DNA of 64,000 bases from Protonemura montana (lineage: Eukaryota; Arthropoda; Insecta; Plecoptera; Nemouridae), in assembly GCA_947568835.1 (NCBI GenBank), contig OX387602.1:28542633-28606632 (forward strand), written 5' to 3'. This document shows positions 20,201 through 28,066 of this stretch, in pieces. Position 1 is the first letter of the stretch. The number at the start of each line of letters is the position of its first letter. Under the pieces are notes generated by a model. It had not been told where the DNA came from and ran no database searches. It saw only the letters and a list, made by a program, of their open reading frames with translations. The translations under genes and the position numbers were made by a program.

Positions 20201-23041
20201 CAAATCAATCTCTGCAAGCTTAAACCTGATAAAACTGCACACACCTGTCATTTTAATACATCATAAAGAGTTCAGGAGGCAATATTTATTGACACAAACC
20301 TAGAATTGTAATTGTCTTTAATATTGACTTCATTTAACTCTTTAATTACTTACTCAAAAGTCAAAATAACTATTTAAACATAGAAAGAGCTGCGTGATCT
20401 GTTCTACCTTTAGTTACCTGATGTTTTAAGTTCTTAAACAACCTACCAATAATAATATTCACATAAATAACTAGCATCTCCCAAGCAATGGCGCGGGAAT
20501 GTTCATGTGTACGTACCGCCGGTGGTGAACCATCACTTTGACGGGGCTCGTGGCAAATCGGAGATCCCACAACTGGACGACGGGTGCCTCGTCTTCTTCC
20601 GATGCCAGGCACAGTTGCGTGGCCACTAGCGGATGCCACGCCACCTCCTTCCACCGAACCTGCATGAGGAAAACACGTCATGACATGTTTCCAAGCCTGG
20701 CTCTGTTTGGGTAGAAGTGTTTAAATTTTTGAACATATTACGACTCAATTTGAGTAAACTACGCAGTGCCCAGTTGATAATTAAAAGGTATTACCGTTGA
20801 GTGTAGGTTATAGGTAGAGAAACAACGTCAATGAAATGACTACCTTACCGACGAAAATGCAGAGTACCGGAACATCACGTTAAGTGGAGCCACTGTCGTA
20901 TGAAATTTAATTTCGATATTTCTCGTAGATTAACTTGCTTTTGAGACTTTTCATGCTCAAAAAATCTCCATCAATGTTTACCTCAACGATTGATATTCAC
21001 GTGACAATATTCAACAGCGAGTAACCTACGAGAAATCAACTTTGTTTCTCTACCTATAACCTGCACACTCAACGGTATTACATTACGTATTTACATATAA
21101 TAAAGAATTTAGGTCACACGCTTAAGATCATTCAAATCAGACTTAAGTGATGTTGAATACTGTCTTTTCAAAAAAGAGCAGCCCAACCTTTGCGGAGAGT
21201 GCAAGTGGGACGTACAATATGTTCAGTATGTTTAAAGGCTGCACGTCTTACCCTGGGGTTTGCGTCCGTGATTTTGATTATTGGCGAGTTTTTGCGAAGA
21301 TCCCACACCGAACACCTCTGGGGGAACACGGACGCCAAAATGTGTTGAACTGAACCAAACAAGACCAACGCATCCAGGTTACATTCCATGAATTCGATTT
21401 CAATAGACCAGCATCTTCACTCACTCAGATCAATGGTGCATAACGTTAAGACGTGCTTGGTTAGACATATATGTTATAAAAACTTAGTTCTTATTTATTA
21501 TCGGTTTCATTTTTATTATATATTACTCTGCTAGACTGCTACTAGTAATATTATCTGATGACAATGCATACACATTGAAAACTGTACTACAACAGCTAAA
21601 AAATACAATACAATACAATACAACTGAATCTCTATGATAAACTCAGCAAAGGCGGTGGCATTACAGAAAAGAAGCAATTGAGCCACTTTCAAAATCAATA
21701 AAATTTGCAAAGGAAAGAGTTTGATTTTTTTTTATGAAATTTTTATTGTATCCCAGATGGTTCAGAATGTCATCGCCAAACATAGAGAAAGGAGAATACG
21801 TTGTGTAAGTACCTTGTTCATTCCAAGCGATACTGAGGACATTCTCGGCTGGCTGCGACTTGGCTCCGGGAGTCATCGGAGTGCCAAGGTGTTTCAAGTC
21901 AAAGATCAGTATCTCCGAGTTGGACGCCCCCGAAGCCAACAGGTTGTGCTAGCGACATGAGAAAATCCAGTCAGAACATTCAGCTTTTGCATCAGAGCTA
22001 AAAAAAAGCTATTTTCAACTGGGTTTTTGAATGCTAAGTAAAGAAAAACTCATTTTCATGGCAATTCATAACTTGTGCCGGTTACTTCATCGTGAAAGCA
22101 GTAGTTCTAGTTAGTCAGTTAGGGCTATTCACCATCTCTTTTGTTTGAAATGATTTGCAAATAGACTGCATAATTTTCTTATTACGAAAACGTAGACGGA
22201 AGCTACCTGGAACTTGTTGAACGCGAGAGCCCGCACTGGCCCCGTGTGCTTATCGAGCATCGCAATAGTTCCGTCTTCTCCCTTCAGAAGCTTGGCTGCG
22301 TTGTAGACCGGGATCTGGCCGTTGTCGCAGCCCCCAACGATAACACCGCTGGCAAAGTCTCCGTCCGTGCCACCGCCCCACTCCACCTTGTGAAAGCTGC
22401 AAGACAAAGGTGGTTATTTCAGTGCGTTCCTTAATCACGACGCTGTATTTAAGGAACCAGTATTTAGCAAATGCTGAAATTACAAATCTCTCTTTCTCTC
22501 AACTAAGTTATTCTAGCTTCCTGCCTGCATTTTCTTTCTCTGTTTAGATACTAAAATTATCGAGGGCATGACCTGATGTAAATCTTTAACACAGGGTTAA
22601 TTCTTTATCCTGACACCATTCATTTTATTGGCACTGTAAATTTCTGTTGGAAAGTTTGTTTCGTCTCAGTTGGTGAGTAAATGTTTCATTTAGTGCATTT
22701 AACTACAAATCATTCAATAGAGGTTGAGAAATTGGTCTAGCTTCAAGACAAACCTTTAACGCAGATTGAGAATAAGCAATTGACAACCGACAATTGAGAA
22801 TATGCTGCAAGGACACTGACAAAACTTTGGCCTCTTACCTGTTGTCGCTCAGTGTTTGTGAGCGCAGCTGCATATCTAGTCCGGGCTCGGTAAGGTTCAG
22901 CGAGTATATCTCTAATGCCGAGTTTGTGTTAAAAGTGCAGTCGAGCTGCTGAGCCGCAGTGCCTGCAGCTACCATTATCTCCTGTAGTCCCTCTGGAGAC
23001 CAAGCCACTTGGACAGTCTTGTCCAGTTCTTTAACCTTCAT
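464..23041 (-). CDS. Sec31: Sec31, COPII outer-coat protein (partial, C-terminus off left edge)
   Basis: Sec31 pairs with Sec13 to build the outer cage of COPII vesicles that leave the ER. Coding exons in order (minus strand): 22839-23041, 22207-22396, 21813-21948, 21252-21349, 20517-20659, 20084-20186, 19372-19533, 18698-18826, 18055-18336, 17814-17885, 17244-17291, 16920-17010, 16596-16750, 16173-16323, 15746-15891, 15275-15469, 14759-14890, 14134-14368, 13462-13545, 12372-12572, 12180-12289, 911-988, 464-820. Reading phase is continuous across all junctions, giving 3,501 nt (1,167 codons); animal Sec31 is about 1,200 residues, so only the last part is missing. The order WD40 propeller, alpha-solenoid, Pro/Gln-rich linker with GWNDPP, C-terminal helical domain is diagnostic. 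The start is the ATG at 23039-23041 (MKVKELDKT), 27 nt inside an exon that begins after a TTGCAG acceptor at 23068. All donors are GT except one GC. The 3' exons lie left of position 1. Confidence 0.95.
989..2170. other. Right-hand (5') neighbour of exon 22 inside the large Sec31 intron; no gene seen
   Basis: Intronic on the Sec31 strand. Only short open frames with no recognisable protein are present. The stretch 1320-1530 is less AT-rich and contains short G/C-rich runs. Sequence around 1870-1930 resembles dispersed-repeat DNA but no family was recognised. Confidence 0.5.
2172..2212. repeat. Single copy of the 41-bp intronic repeat, left of the inverted-repeat element
   Basis: Reads GATCAGCTGGCTGGATCC then TATGCTTTATCCGGG. 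The same unit, in the same orientation, forms a tandem array at 11770-12120 on the far side of the inverted-repeat element. This suggests that an original array was split by insertion. Confidence 0.8.
2218..2736 (+). repeat. Left inverted-repeat arm
   Basis: Contains about two and a half tandem blocks of roughly 160 bp: an ACTGCGCCTCT or ACTGGGCCTCT core, then TTTTCTCGTCCCC, then a spacer with GACAAAATTCGC. The innermost part (2655-2736) is unique sequence (AGACTACCCCTTGCCCGTGG) shared with the other arm. Outer 100 bp are more diverged from the right arm than the inner 413 bp. Confidence 0.85.
3071..5104 (+). CDS. LINE reverse transcriptase (ORF2 fragment, 677 codons, uninterrupted)
   Basis: Copies element RNA into DNA at the target site. 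The protein begins in the linker upstream of the RT domain ([20 protein letters not shown]). RT blocks follow in order: [37 protein letters not shown], motif A with [17 protein letters not shown] (about residues 295-310, catalytic Asp in DYSKAFD), [17 protein letters not shown], and the catalytic YADDTT box (about residues 390-395), then GLKLNRDKT and [15 protein letters not shown]. The C-terminal third ([14 protein letters not shown] and LPLPCLYIY) is the thumb-like extension typical of Jockey-group LINEs. The N-terminal endonuclease is absent; there is no RNase H. The absence of stops and frameshifts over 2 kb suggests recent insertion. Start codon is arbitrary because the 5' end is lost. 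Confidence 0.9.
   Translation: MKMNRIMKGRQFSPKLIALSEEVKHLYKIYRASLSQHDKHIYRNQAKTYRSEIRREIKSTNISFLKNANNKSKAAWKIINKFKTNRNNAPINLKHNGNLITSGTDMADIFNKHFKEAITIDPPDHTYLASLSDSTATISLKKSQNNTMFLKPIDKKEYYEIMGKITKKRSSGFDEVPAHLLKHASVHLLIPLLFLVNMSLETGVFPQILKKAIISPILKGGDKECVVNYRPISNLSVFSKLFENAFCARLLSYLDKFELLNDGQHGFRKNRSTVTAITDFVNQLTSVRDKKIDAYGVFYDYSKAFDRIQHDLLLHKLQQYGIRGRANDWIKSFLNNRYQYVKISNSSGNHLSKEVKLTSGVPQGATISPLLFIIFTNDLANSVNEGSLTTYADDTTHLISANTESINRMCKDAISQLATWSLLNGLKLNRDKTVIINFTSKIKQGNAITPLLYLHGKSIRVLDETRFLGLIIDNKLNWKSHINRTALSVASGCFLVKRIMRTCDLHSAKSVYFAYVHSKLSYGIILWGQSAHALKLFILQKRAIKYLAEASYDPTTPGFFYKDSCRPWFKTFKILPLPCLYIYCIIVYIVKSKKVSNIVETHGHILRGNMEINLIATNCADKGPLYVGVCLFNKLPAVLKSTLNDQNFKDKLFNFLISNCFYSLKEFLNYKLTSVNE
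5188..5221 (+). repeat. (TTA)n microsatellite, LINE 3' tail
   Basis: About ten perfect trinucleotide units directly downstream of the LINE frame, preceded by AATAAAAATT. Typical simple-repeat 3' terminus of a LINE. Confidence 0.85.
5582..5805 (-). repeat. Tandem 5S-rRNA-like modules (three partial copies)
   Basis: On the minus strand the sequence reads GATCACCGAAGTTAACAAAC, then TGGGTCAGGTATTGGATGGG and TGACC, closely resembling the middle of eukaryotic 5S rRNA, which includes the internal A and C boxes of its RNA polymerase III promoter. Three modules are spaced about 92-99 bp apart (CAGTGTTTGTTAAC at 5593, CAGTGTTGCTTAAC near 5692, CAGTGTCGCTTAAC near 5784). Each is diverged and incomplete, so these are pseudogene or 5S-derived SINE (SINE3-class) sequence and not a functional 5S gene. 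Confidence 0.7.
5822..7265. other. Repeat-rich interior of the composite element; no gene recognised
   Basis: Includes a TAC/ACT-rich microsatellite-like patch (about 6083-6126) and a GC-rich patch at 6910-6985 with the self-complementary core GGGGCCCCAGGGGCCCCGG. Short frames on both strands (6725-7090, 6876-7136) overlap each other in this GC patch and show no protein family. Confidence 0.5.
7270..7452 (+). repeat. Left arm of a second, nested inverted-repeat pair
   Basis: Shares with the reverse complement of 10195-10382 the blocks CAGTCCCTTGGATCT, AAATCTATCAT, TAGCTGTCTTAGAACACGTG and TTTGCGTTCTCGTCATGTGG. Identity is clearly below that of the outer arms, with several indels, so this pair is older. 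Confidence 0.75.
8970..9000. repeat. Perfect 11-bp hairpin
   Basis: AGACGCGGGTG is followed nine bases later by its exact reverse complement CACCCGCGTCT. GC-rich in an AT-rich surrounding; possibly the terminal or subterminal structure of a small mobile element. Confidence 0.8.
9780..10069. mobile_element. Short (about 290-bp) TIR element carrying a tRNA-like segment
   Basis: GATGAAATCTTATTTAAAT at 9779-9797 recurs as its reverse complement at about 10051-10070, defining a small element with about 20-bp terminal inverted repeats. Its interior holds the tRNA-like block described separately. No coding capacity. Confidence 0.6.
9911..9984 (+). repeat. tRNA-like SINE head or tRNA pseudogene
   Basis: AAGCAGCTCAATGGTTTAGA followed by GCA resembles a polymerase III A box, and GGAGTTCGAGTACCC resembles a B box; spacing fits a tRNA. 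The 5' acceptor strand does not pair well with the 3' end and there is no clean anticodon stem, so this is a tRNA-derived SINE or relic, not a gene. Confidence 0.45.
10195..10382 (-). repeat. Right arm of the nested inverted-repeat pair
   Basis: Reads GGCTTTCTCCACATGACGAG and CACACGTGTTCTGAGACAGC, the reverse complement of the arm at 7270-7452. The 2.7-kb interior (7453-10194) has no recognisable transposase. Confidence 0.75.
10383..11267. other. Interior of composite element, no gene recognised
   Basis: Contains a GC-rich patch at 10957-11060 with a repeated CGAGCTCGTCGGCACGAGCT motif and palindromic GGCCGGCC. Ends at the right inverted-repeat arm. Confidence 0.5.
11268..11757 (-). repeat. 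Right inverted-repeat arm
   Basis: Reverse complement of the left arm, beginning at CGATCCCTGTGAGC and ending at AGAGGCGCAGTATATAG. Within the inner 413 bp only scattered single-base differences from the left arm were noticed, for example the TATATGAACC versus TTTATGAACC position, which argues for recent duplication or gene conversion. Confidence 0.85.
11770..12120 (+). repeat. Tandem array, 41-bp unit, about eight copies
   Basis: Unit is TTATTTGAGATCAGCTGGCT followed by GGATCCTATGCTCTATCCAGG. Copies differ at a few positions, for example CTGACT for CTGGCT and ATAAGCT for ATCAGCT. The array abuts the right end of the inverted-repeat element and stops 60 bp before Sec31 exon 21. Contiguous copies without unique spacers rule out a CRISPR array. 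Confidence 0.92.
12782..13015. mobile_element. MITE-like element, family A, copy 1
   Basis: Bounded by terminal inverted repeats ATTTGTTGTGGTGAA and TCACCACAACAAAT. The 234-bp interior shares blocks (AGCGCAACTTACC, CGACAAGTGCATCA, GCACCCTACT just outside) with the copy at 19011-19243. Non-coding. Lies in the intron between Sec31 exons 19 and 20. Confidence 0.8.
13885..14036 (-). repeat. tRNA-like SINE with an inverted terminal duplication
   Basis: On the minus strand GGGCCACGATAGCTTAGTTG then GTAGAGCAACTGATCGGCAA forms an A-box-containing 5' half of a tRNA, and GGTTTGTATCCCGGTTCGG a B-box-like element. The block AGGCTGAAAAAATGTGC with CCGAACCGGGATACAAACC (13890-13928) recurs in inverted orientation at 13988-14036, so the locus can fold into a hairpin. 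Intronic, between Sec31 exons 18 and 19. Confidence 0.55.
15275..18826 (-). other. Sec31: Sec31 Sec13-insertion blade and alpha-solenoid (ACE1) exons 8-16
   Basis: Residues 346-768. Exon 8 (18698-18826) supplies [11 protein letters not shown] and exon 9 (18055-18336) FGGKLLHF then VSQVVTE, the blade that completes the Sec13 propeller in known Sec31 structures. Exon 11 (17244-17291) is only 16 codons of acidic linker. Exons 13-16 carry the ancestral coatomer element: [62 protein letters not shown]. Helical segments and their order match the ACE1 solenoid that forms the cage edge by Sec31-Sec31 dimerisation. Exon 15 (15746-15891) ends at a GC splice donor. Confidence 0.92.
15744..15745 (-). other. 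Sec31: GC splice donor of Sec31 exon 15
   Basis: On the minus strand the junction is CTCCAG|GCAAGT. No in-phase GT donor is nearby, and joining here gives the conserved continuation into exon 16. Strong flanking consensus (CAG before, AAGT after) is what functional GC donors normally show. Confidence 0.8.
19011..19243. mobile_element. MITE-like element, family A, copy 2
   Basis: Same terminal inverted repeats as copy 1: ATTTGTTGTGGTGAA and TTCACCACAACAAAT, 233 bp apart end to end, with the same internal GCGCAACTTACC and CCACAAGTGCACCATG blocks. Intronic, between Sec31 exons 7 and 8. Confidence 0.8.
20015..20052. repeat. Solo terminus of TIR family B
   Basis: AACCTACACACTCAACGGTATTAC matches the right end of the intact family-B element at 20789-21081. 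The other end is not found nearby, so this is a truncated copy. Confidence 0.6.
20789..21081. mobile_element. MITE-like element, family B (about 290 bp)
   Basis: Left end TTACCGTTGAGTGTAGGTTA then TAGGTAGAGAAACAA; right end TTTGTTTCTCTACCTATAAC then CTGCACACTCAACGGTATTA, an inverted repeat of about 38 bp. Interior is AT-rich and non-coding. Intronic, between Sec31 exons 4 and 5. Confidence 0.82.
21600..21625. repeat. (AATAC)n microsatellite
   Basis: About five pentanucleotide units inside a Sec31 intron. Confidence 0.85.
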
Positions 23042-23068
23042 TTTTGTTTCTTTGGCGGTGACGTGTTT

Positions 23069-23760
23069 CTGCAAGTACAGAAGTAATTAGGTTACCGCTA
23101 TATTTCTAGCAATCATAGAACAAGGATAGGCACCTGTTTGAGGTTAGTTTTCTTAAGATTTGTATTTACTCCACATGTAACCTAATAAACAGAGGGGGAG
23201 ACAAAACTATAGAAAAAATAGTATTTGATTGTCATAACATGAGCAATGTTTATAGATTTTAAGTATTTTTTTTTAAGCAGAACAAATATTCTGACAGCTA
23301 CACAAAATCATGTTTGATGACGTTACAAGAGCTGGGTTACGCCCACATCACAAATAAATTAACACGGGTGGTTTGTTTCTTAAAAAGAGGCAGAAAGTGT
23401 AACCTAAAACGTAAATTAAGATTTACATATAGAAACAAATTTCTTAGGGCAATGATCCCTCAAAGACGCCGACCCCGGTGTTATCATTCAAAATGTCATA
23501 GAGTTGGGCAGATTCCTGTAGGATCTGCATTTGTGTCACATACAATGATCAAACACAAGCCAATTCGAGAAGTTTACTTACGTTATAATGCTGTAATGTC
23601 TTATTAATATTTTGGTAGACACACGGTACTTTACGGATCAATCGCAGCTCTTATCTCTCGCAATGTACCGTCACACGTCCAACGTGGCGTATGTGACGTT
23701 TTGTGATCGTTCCATGTTGCCAACTTTACTCAAAGAAATACACATTTAGAAGACGCTATT
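23069..23760 (-). promoter_or_regulatory. Probable Sec31 5' region (upstream intron, 5' UTR exon and promoter)
   Basis: The first coding exon starts after a splice acceptor (TTGCAG at about 23069-23074), so at least one non-coding 5' exon lies at higher coordinates. A candidate is the less AT-rich block 23640-23720, which on the minus strand holds AACGTCACATACGCC and ends with a possible GTAAAG donor near 23630. Location inferred; no transcript evidence. Confidence 0.35.
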
Positions 23761-25689
23761 TTTGTTTTTTTATGCCCCAAACGATTGAATATATTTAAAA
23801 AAATCATTCTTCTAATCTTTTTCGTGTTTAGTCATGAAAAAGTTTTGTGATTTATACTCTGACGAAGACCTGAAAATATACACGTTCAAATCCCTAGAAC
23901 AACCTTGCTATTCCTACAGCTGTTTGCCATCAGTGTAGTGACAGGTTGCTAACCGATATTCGGGATTTGCATTGCATTTGCAAGCAGTGCAAGTGCAAGT
24001 GCAGTCCCGTGCAGTGCAGTTTAAATTCACCTGCTGCAACGATTTGAGTTCGCTATTACTGGTTACGCCAATTAGTGTGTTCATCAAGGAAAACATCCGT
24101 CAAGATGCAGTAGATTAGCGGGCATTCGCTTAAAGTGAGTTAAAGTGACGTCTATTTAAAAGTAGTTGATTAAACATGACAAAACCAATCACATAATTGA
24201 ACCACTCTTTTTACCGAATTCTATGTTTAAACGTCACAAAGCAAAGGGGCGTGAATGGGCGTGAAAGTGACAGCTATGGCGATTCTCTTTTCATTTTCCT
24301 TCACGCCAACTTTGATACAATCCCCATTTATGAGTCATTATTCAAGACAAAAAAAATTTCAAACATTTCGGTGAGCGAAACAAATGTGGCGCCCAAGGAG
24401 GCTGGAACAAAGACCGGCTGTAACTTCGCTATTTATTCGTTCTATTGCAAAGGTGTGAATGCAAATACTTTTAATTTCGCTTTCCGACAAATATAAAACG
24501 TGACTGTTTTCTTTTTATGTTTTTGTATGTTTTCGCGGGCTCAATAAGTGGCAAGGTCCATATCAAAACGTCTGCATTGTCAGGCAACTTTCTGACTCAT
24601 CTGCGTCAATCCAACCGATTTGTAGCACATCGAAATTTCAGTTTTTTGCTTGGTTTTTCGAACCCCAACACCTTCGAAATTTCGATTCATAAATTAAAAT
24701 TTTCAGTCGTTAGGGGAAAAACCTGGACAGACCTCCGGGTTTTACTAACTACTTGAAATCCATCAACATCGGACGCGCTGCTGTTTGGTGATTGCAAACA
24801 AGAAAGTCAACGACCCAACCAGATCTAGAACACATACTCGCTAATTCGCTACACTAATCCAAAAACCACAATCTGAAAACATAAGAGGATTGTCGTGCTC
24901 GGTAAGAATTTTAGGTCATTTTGGAGCAAGTCCTTACAAAATTAGCAGCTCATATTAGTGAATGAGAGAATTGCCAATCTAGTGCTGATTAATGCCATAA
25001 ACCCAGCGATAATTGCTGCTCCAGTATCCAGTTCTCGTTTCCATATTGGGGTGGTAGCAACCCCCAAAGTAATATCGAGCCGAAACCGTATGTGGAGATA
25101 CCGTACACTTGCCTTTTGAGTGGGTGAGAAGGATTGCCTTGGCTGCATTGAGAGCAACTTGCCAAATTTATGGTTTCGCATGGTAATTAGCCATTAGTCT
25201 TCTTATTCGAGTGGAACGAAGCGTTATAATGGAGTGGTAGTAACTGATAACGAAGAATGCATTGCTAAACATGGCGTTAGTTAATATTTGTGTATACTAT
25301 AGTCCTCCTTGGCTTTTTATTGCTAGCCCTCAGGATTACAGGTGTCCAAGGTACCTCACCTTGGGGTGATCGGGTAGTTAATCGCCATAGTGTCAAGACC
25401 GTGACTTAATTTCCCCGTTCGGTCGGCGGGTCGATCGGGCCGAACCATCGCATCGCTCCAGCCGTTCTATGAGAGGCGTCGAAGTGGGTCAGGGCTGAGC
25501 CCCTTGTCCTGCCCATTATCCTAGCCCGGTCGTCGCGCCAGCATCGTGTCCAAAAAGGCAGCCTGGCGCTCGTACTGCAATCGGAGAAAACAGAAGCAAC
25601 AGCGGCTCCTTGCTAAGCGAAATTGTTAGTCTGCTGAGTCAGATGTTGAATCGGAGCTCAGTTAGACGCTTTTCACCGATCGGTGTGGC

Positions 25690-25788
25690 GTGTTGTAAAC
25701 ACCGGTTCTCGTAAGATTGAACCGAAGCTAAGCAAAACTGCGCTGGGTCAAGTATTGGGTGGGTGACCAATATCTAGTTCTGTTCGGG
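25690..25788 (+). repeat. 5S-rRNA-like sequence, plus strand
   Basis: Contains AACACCGGTTCTCGTAAGAT, ACCGAAGCTAAGCAA and GTATTGGGTGGGTGACC, the 5S internal control region with A-box and C-box-like blocks. It departs from 5S rRNA at several conserved positions and lacks matching 5' and 3' termini, so it is a 5S-derived repeat or pseudogene. Upstream GC-rich sequence (25340-25660) may be part of the same element. Confidence 0.65.
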
Positions 25789-26512
25789 AGAGAGGTTAGA
25801 GGAACTGAAGTTAGTACAACAACCTCTCTTGCTCATCTCGACAGCATGAATTTGTGGAGGAATCCTGTTGTCCTCGTTGAATCGTCCTTCGGTATGGAAG
25901 TTATGCCGGTGGTATCATTGGTGCTCTTCGATAGGAGTAAGCTACTTGCCGGTACCGTGTTTAATTTTCTCCCTTCTAGGCTAGATTATTTTCATCGTTA
26001 TCCAAATCGTTATACACTCATTAACCAACGCCATTAGCCCAATGCCACGGGGCTAGTCGTCAAAACAGTGCGTCTTTAAAACAACAAATCAATCAGAATA
26101 TGCGTTTCCACTTTTCTGCGGTGTTTACGCGATAAGTTTGCGCCCGTGACGTCGTTCGTATCTCCTCACTGTCTTTGGCTTGACAACGAGCGTCTTAGCA
26201 CTGAGTGACGATGGATATGGGGATCGAAATAAAGTGACGCCCAGATCCCTCATGCTTCATCATCCCGTTTAGTCGAGTACTGAATGTGTCATCGGCTAAA
26301 AGTCCCTTTCAAAGGACGGTAGAAATCGATCATCGGGGGTCCTTTACAAATCCGTGCTGTCGACAGATTACTCGAAACCATGGTTGGGGGGATGAAACTT
26401 CTGGGCTTCTCACTCATTAATTTGTTTTATTATCCCATACGATACACACAGAAAATTACTGTCCCAAAAATCTGCCTATTCTCTTTAATTGACGTTCACT
26501 ATTGCGGTAATT

Positions 26513-26568
26513 GGTCATCCATCCAATACCTGATTTAGCGTAATGTTGCTTAACTCCATGGTGATCGT
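26513..26568 (-). repeat. 5S-rRNA-like fragment, minus strand
   Basis: GGTCATCCATCCAATACCTG and ATGTTGCTTAACTCCATGGT are the reverse complement of the 5S-like GGATGGGTGACC and GAAGTTAAGCAAC blocks. Short and diverged. It faces the 25690-25788 copy, giving an inverted pair 0.8 kb apart. Confidence 0.6.
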
Positions 26569-27739
26569 TTTATCCGTGCTCTTTGGGCGCTGTACCTCAT
26601 CTTTGAGAGAACTCTCCCGACAGCTGGACCTATTTCAACATTTACAGCGAAGAAATTGTTTGAACTCAAGAAGCTCGCGGCAGACGCTGGACTCGGATTG
26701 TGTAATGTCTCGCTTGTTTGTACGTCTCATTGCAGTCTAACACTGGAAAGAAATTCTTCTTCAACATCAACGACTAATTTTAAACAAGTTTCTCGGCAGA
26801 CGGAAAAGTGGCACGTGATTTGCCTTTAAGTTTTCTTTAAGGCTCAGCCACTTCTTAGGCGTGTCACATTTTTTAAAAATATATTCTTAGTTTTGATATC
26901 AAAGCTATTTATAATAAAAATTAAAACTAAAATTCTGTCATTTTTCTTCTCGCTTGGTCTCTTTACATGTGATAACCTTTGTTATAAGTAAATGGCATTC
27001 ACCTACTAGTAGTAAGATCATTGTTGGTTTCCCTCTCTCCATGGTACAAGGCATTCTTTGCATACGCCTTATAGGTAGAGTGAAAATGAATACCTCGTTC
27101 AATGTAACGTGAGATTTTATCAAGATTTTGGGCGCACAACTTTGTTGATAGTGCCCCCTCCCCCCCCATGCCAGCAGCAATCAAGATTGTTTTATTGATT
27201 GCCCTCGGCACAGCCTTGTAAGTCACTTCTCGCGACGCCAAAGGGTGCATGAAGCCCACTGCACTGACATCGAGGGTGATAACCTTCCTCAAATTCACTT
27301 AAGTTGCAAGACCGCCTGATTGGCATTAGCTGCGAGATTAGCTCCAAACAAATTGTTAATCATAGGTGTTTCGTACGTTTCAATGGTTCAGTTAAACCCC
27401 ATTTTCCTGCAGCATTTGTTACAGACAATTTGAGTTAATAGCTCATGAGCGTTCTTTGATCAAGCTTCAAATGAACGTCCTAAATATCAACATATGGCAG
27501 CTCTAGCACATATAAGGGAGACACATGCTTGGAAAAGTAACATGGTTAGGTGTAATTAAGCGTGTTGTTGAAAATGTCAAACCCTTGATCAACAAACTCA
27601 CCTTGCCAATTATACAAGCTCGACGCAAGGAATTGACAACATCACATCCCCATTGAAAGCCAATCACGATCAACAGCCAGCCCGGCCCGAGTATATTAGG
27701 GTGCAGGCAGGGGGAGGGGGGGGGGCACGACTTTTTTTC

Positions 27740-28066
27740 CTTCCCGTGCACCGAATGTACCTCGTATTGATTCGGCGCGGCACGGCGCGCGCATGCGTTC
27801 GCCCGTGTCACGTGCTCCGTTTTGCGGTGACCTTTGGGACGGCGTCGGCGCGACGGGGTGACGTCATCCCCAAGTCTTTGGGTAGGCGCCGTCTTGTAGC
27901 CGCCATTCAGTCAGGGGTGGAATGTCGGCGAAGCTGCCCTGATAGCGGCCGAGTGCACGGCGGAGTGCGTTGCCGATTCGGGGTGCAGTAATTATTGCAG
28001 TACATACAGGAGTGATTTTGGTGTGGACTGCTTCTAACGGTTGGTGGATTGAGTCCAGGTTTTAAG
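27740..28066 (+). promoter_or_regulatory. GC-rich promoter and 5' non-coding exon of unc-104
   Basis: A CpG-rich block in AT-rich surroundings. It contains the E-box CACGTG (27809-27814), the full CRE palindrome TGACGTCA (27859-27866) and GCCGCCAT (27899-27906), the reverse of a YY1-type site often found at TATA-less transcription starts. The block ends in GTTTTAAG|GTGAGT at 28066/28067, a strong splice donor. Unc-104 coding begins in an exon with a TTGCAG acceptor at 31177, and no other GC-rich promoter lies between, so I infer that the 5' non-coding exon ends at 28066. Assignment to unc-104 is inference. Confidence 0.55.

Larger units (their letters stand above)
19372..23041 (-). other. Sec31: Sec31 N-terminal WD40 propeller (coding exons 1-7)
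   Basis: Residues 1-345. WD-repeat signatures are visible exon by exon: VQVAWSPEG and the AAQQLD strand near the start, [11 protein letters not shown] (exon 2), [11 protein letters not shown] with the Sec31-typical [11 protein letters not shown] (exon 3), [14 protein letters not shown] (exon 4), [11 protein letters not shown] and [13 protein letters not shown] (exon 5), [14 protein letters not shown] (exon 6), [13 protein letters not shown] and FSIHSLMGG (exon 7). In the family this region forms the seventh-blade-lacking propeller and the Sec13-docking blade, which make the cage vertices. Exon 4 (98 nt) reads [13 protein letters not shown], slightly shorter than the usual strand D sequence, but stays in frame. 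Confidence 0.93.
23761..27640. other. Intergenic region between the divergent Sec31 and unc-104 genes
   Basis: No convincing protein-coding gene. A short repetitive patch of GTGCAAGTGCAAGTGCAG lies at about 23978-24020. The block 25320-26040 contains repeat-derived sequence including a 5S-like module; another 5S-like fragment lies at 26513-26568. A poly-G run lies at about 27711-27727. Confidence 0.55.

Noticed and set aside
27653-27991. 112-codon open frame in the GC-rich block
   Set aside because: Composition is promoter-like, it overlaps a frame on the other strand, has no domain and includes the poly-G run; better explained as promoter and 5' UTR.
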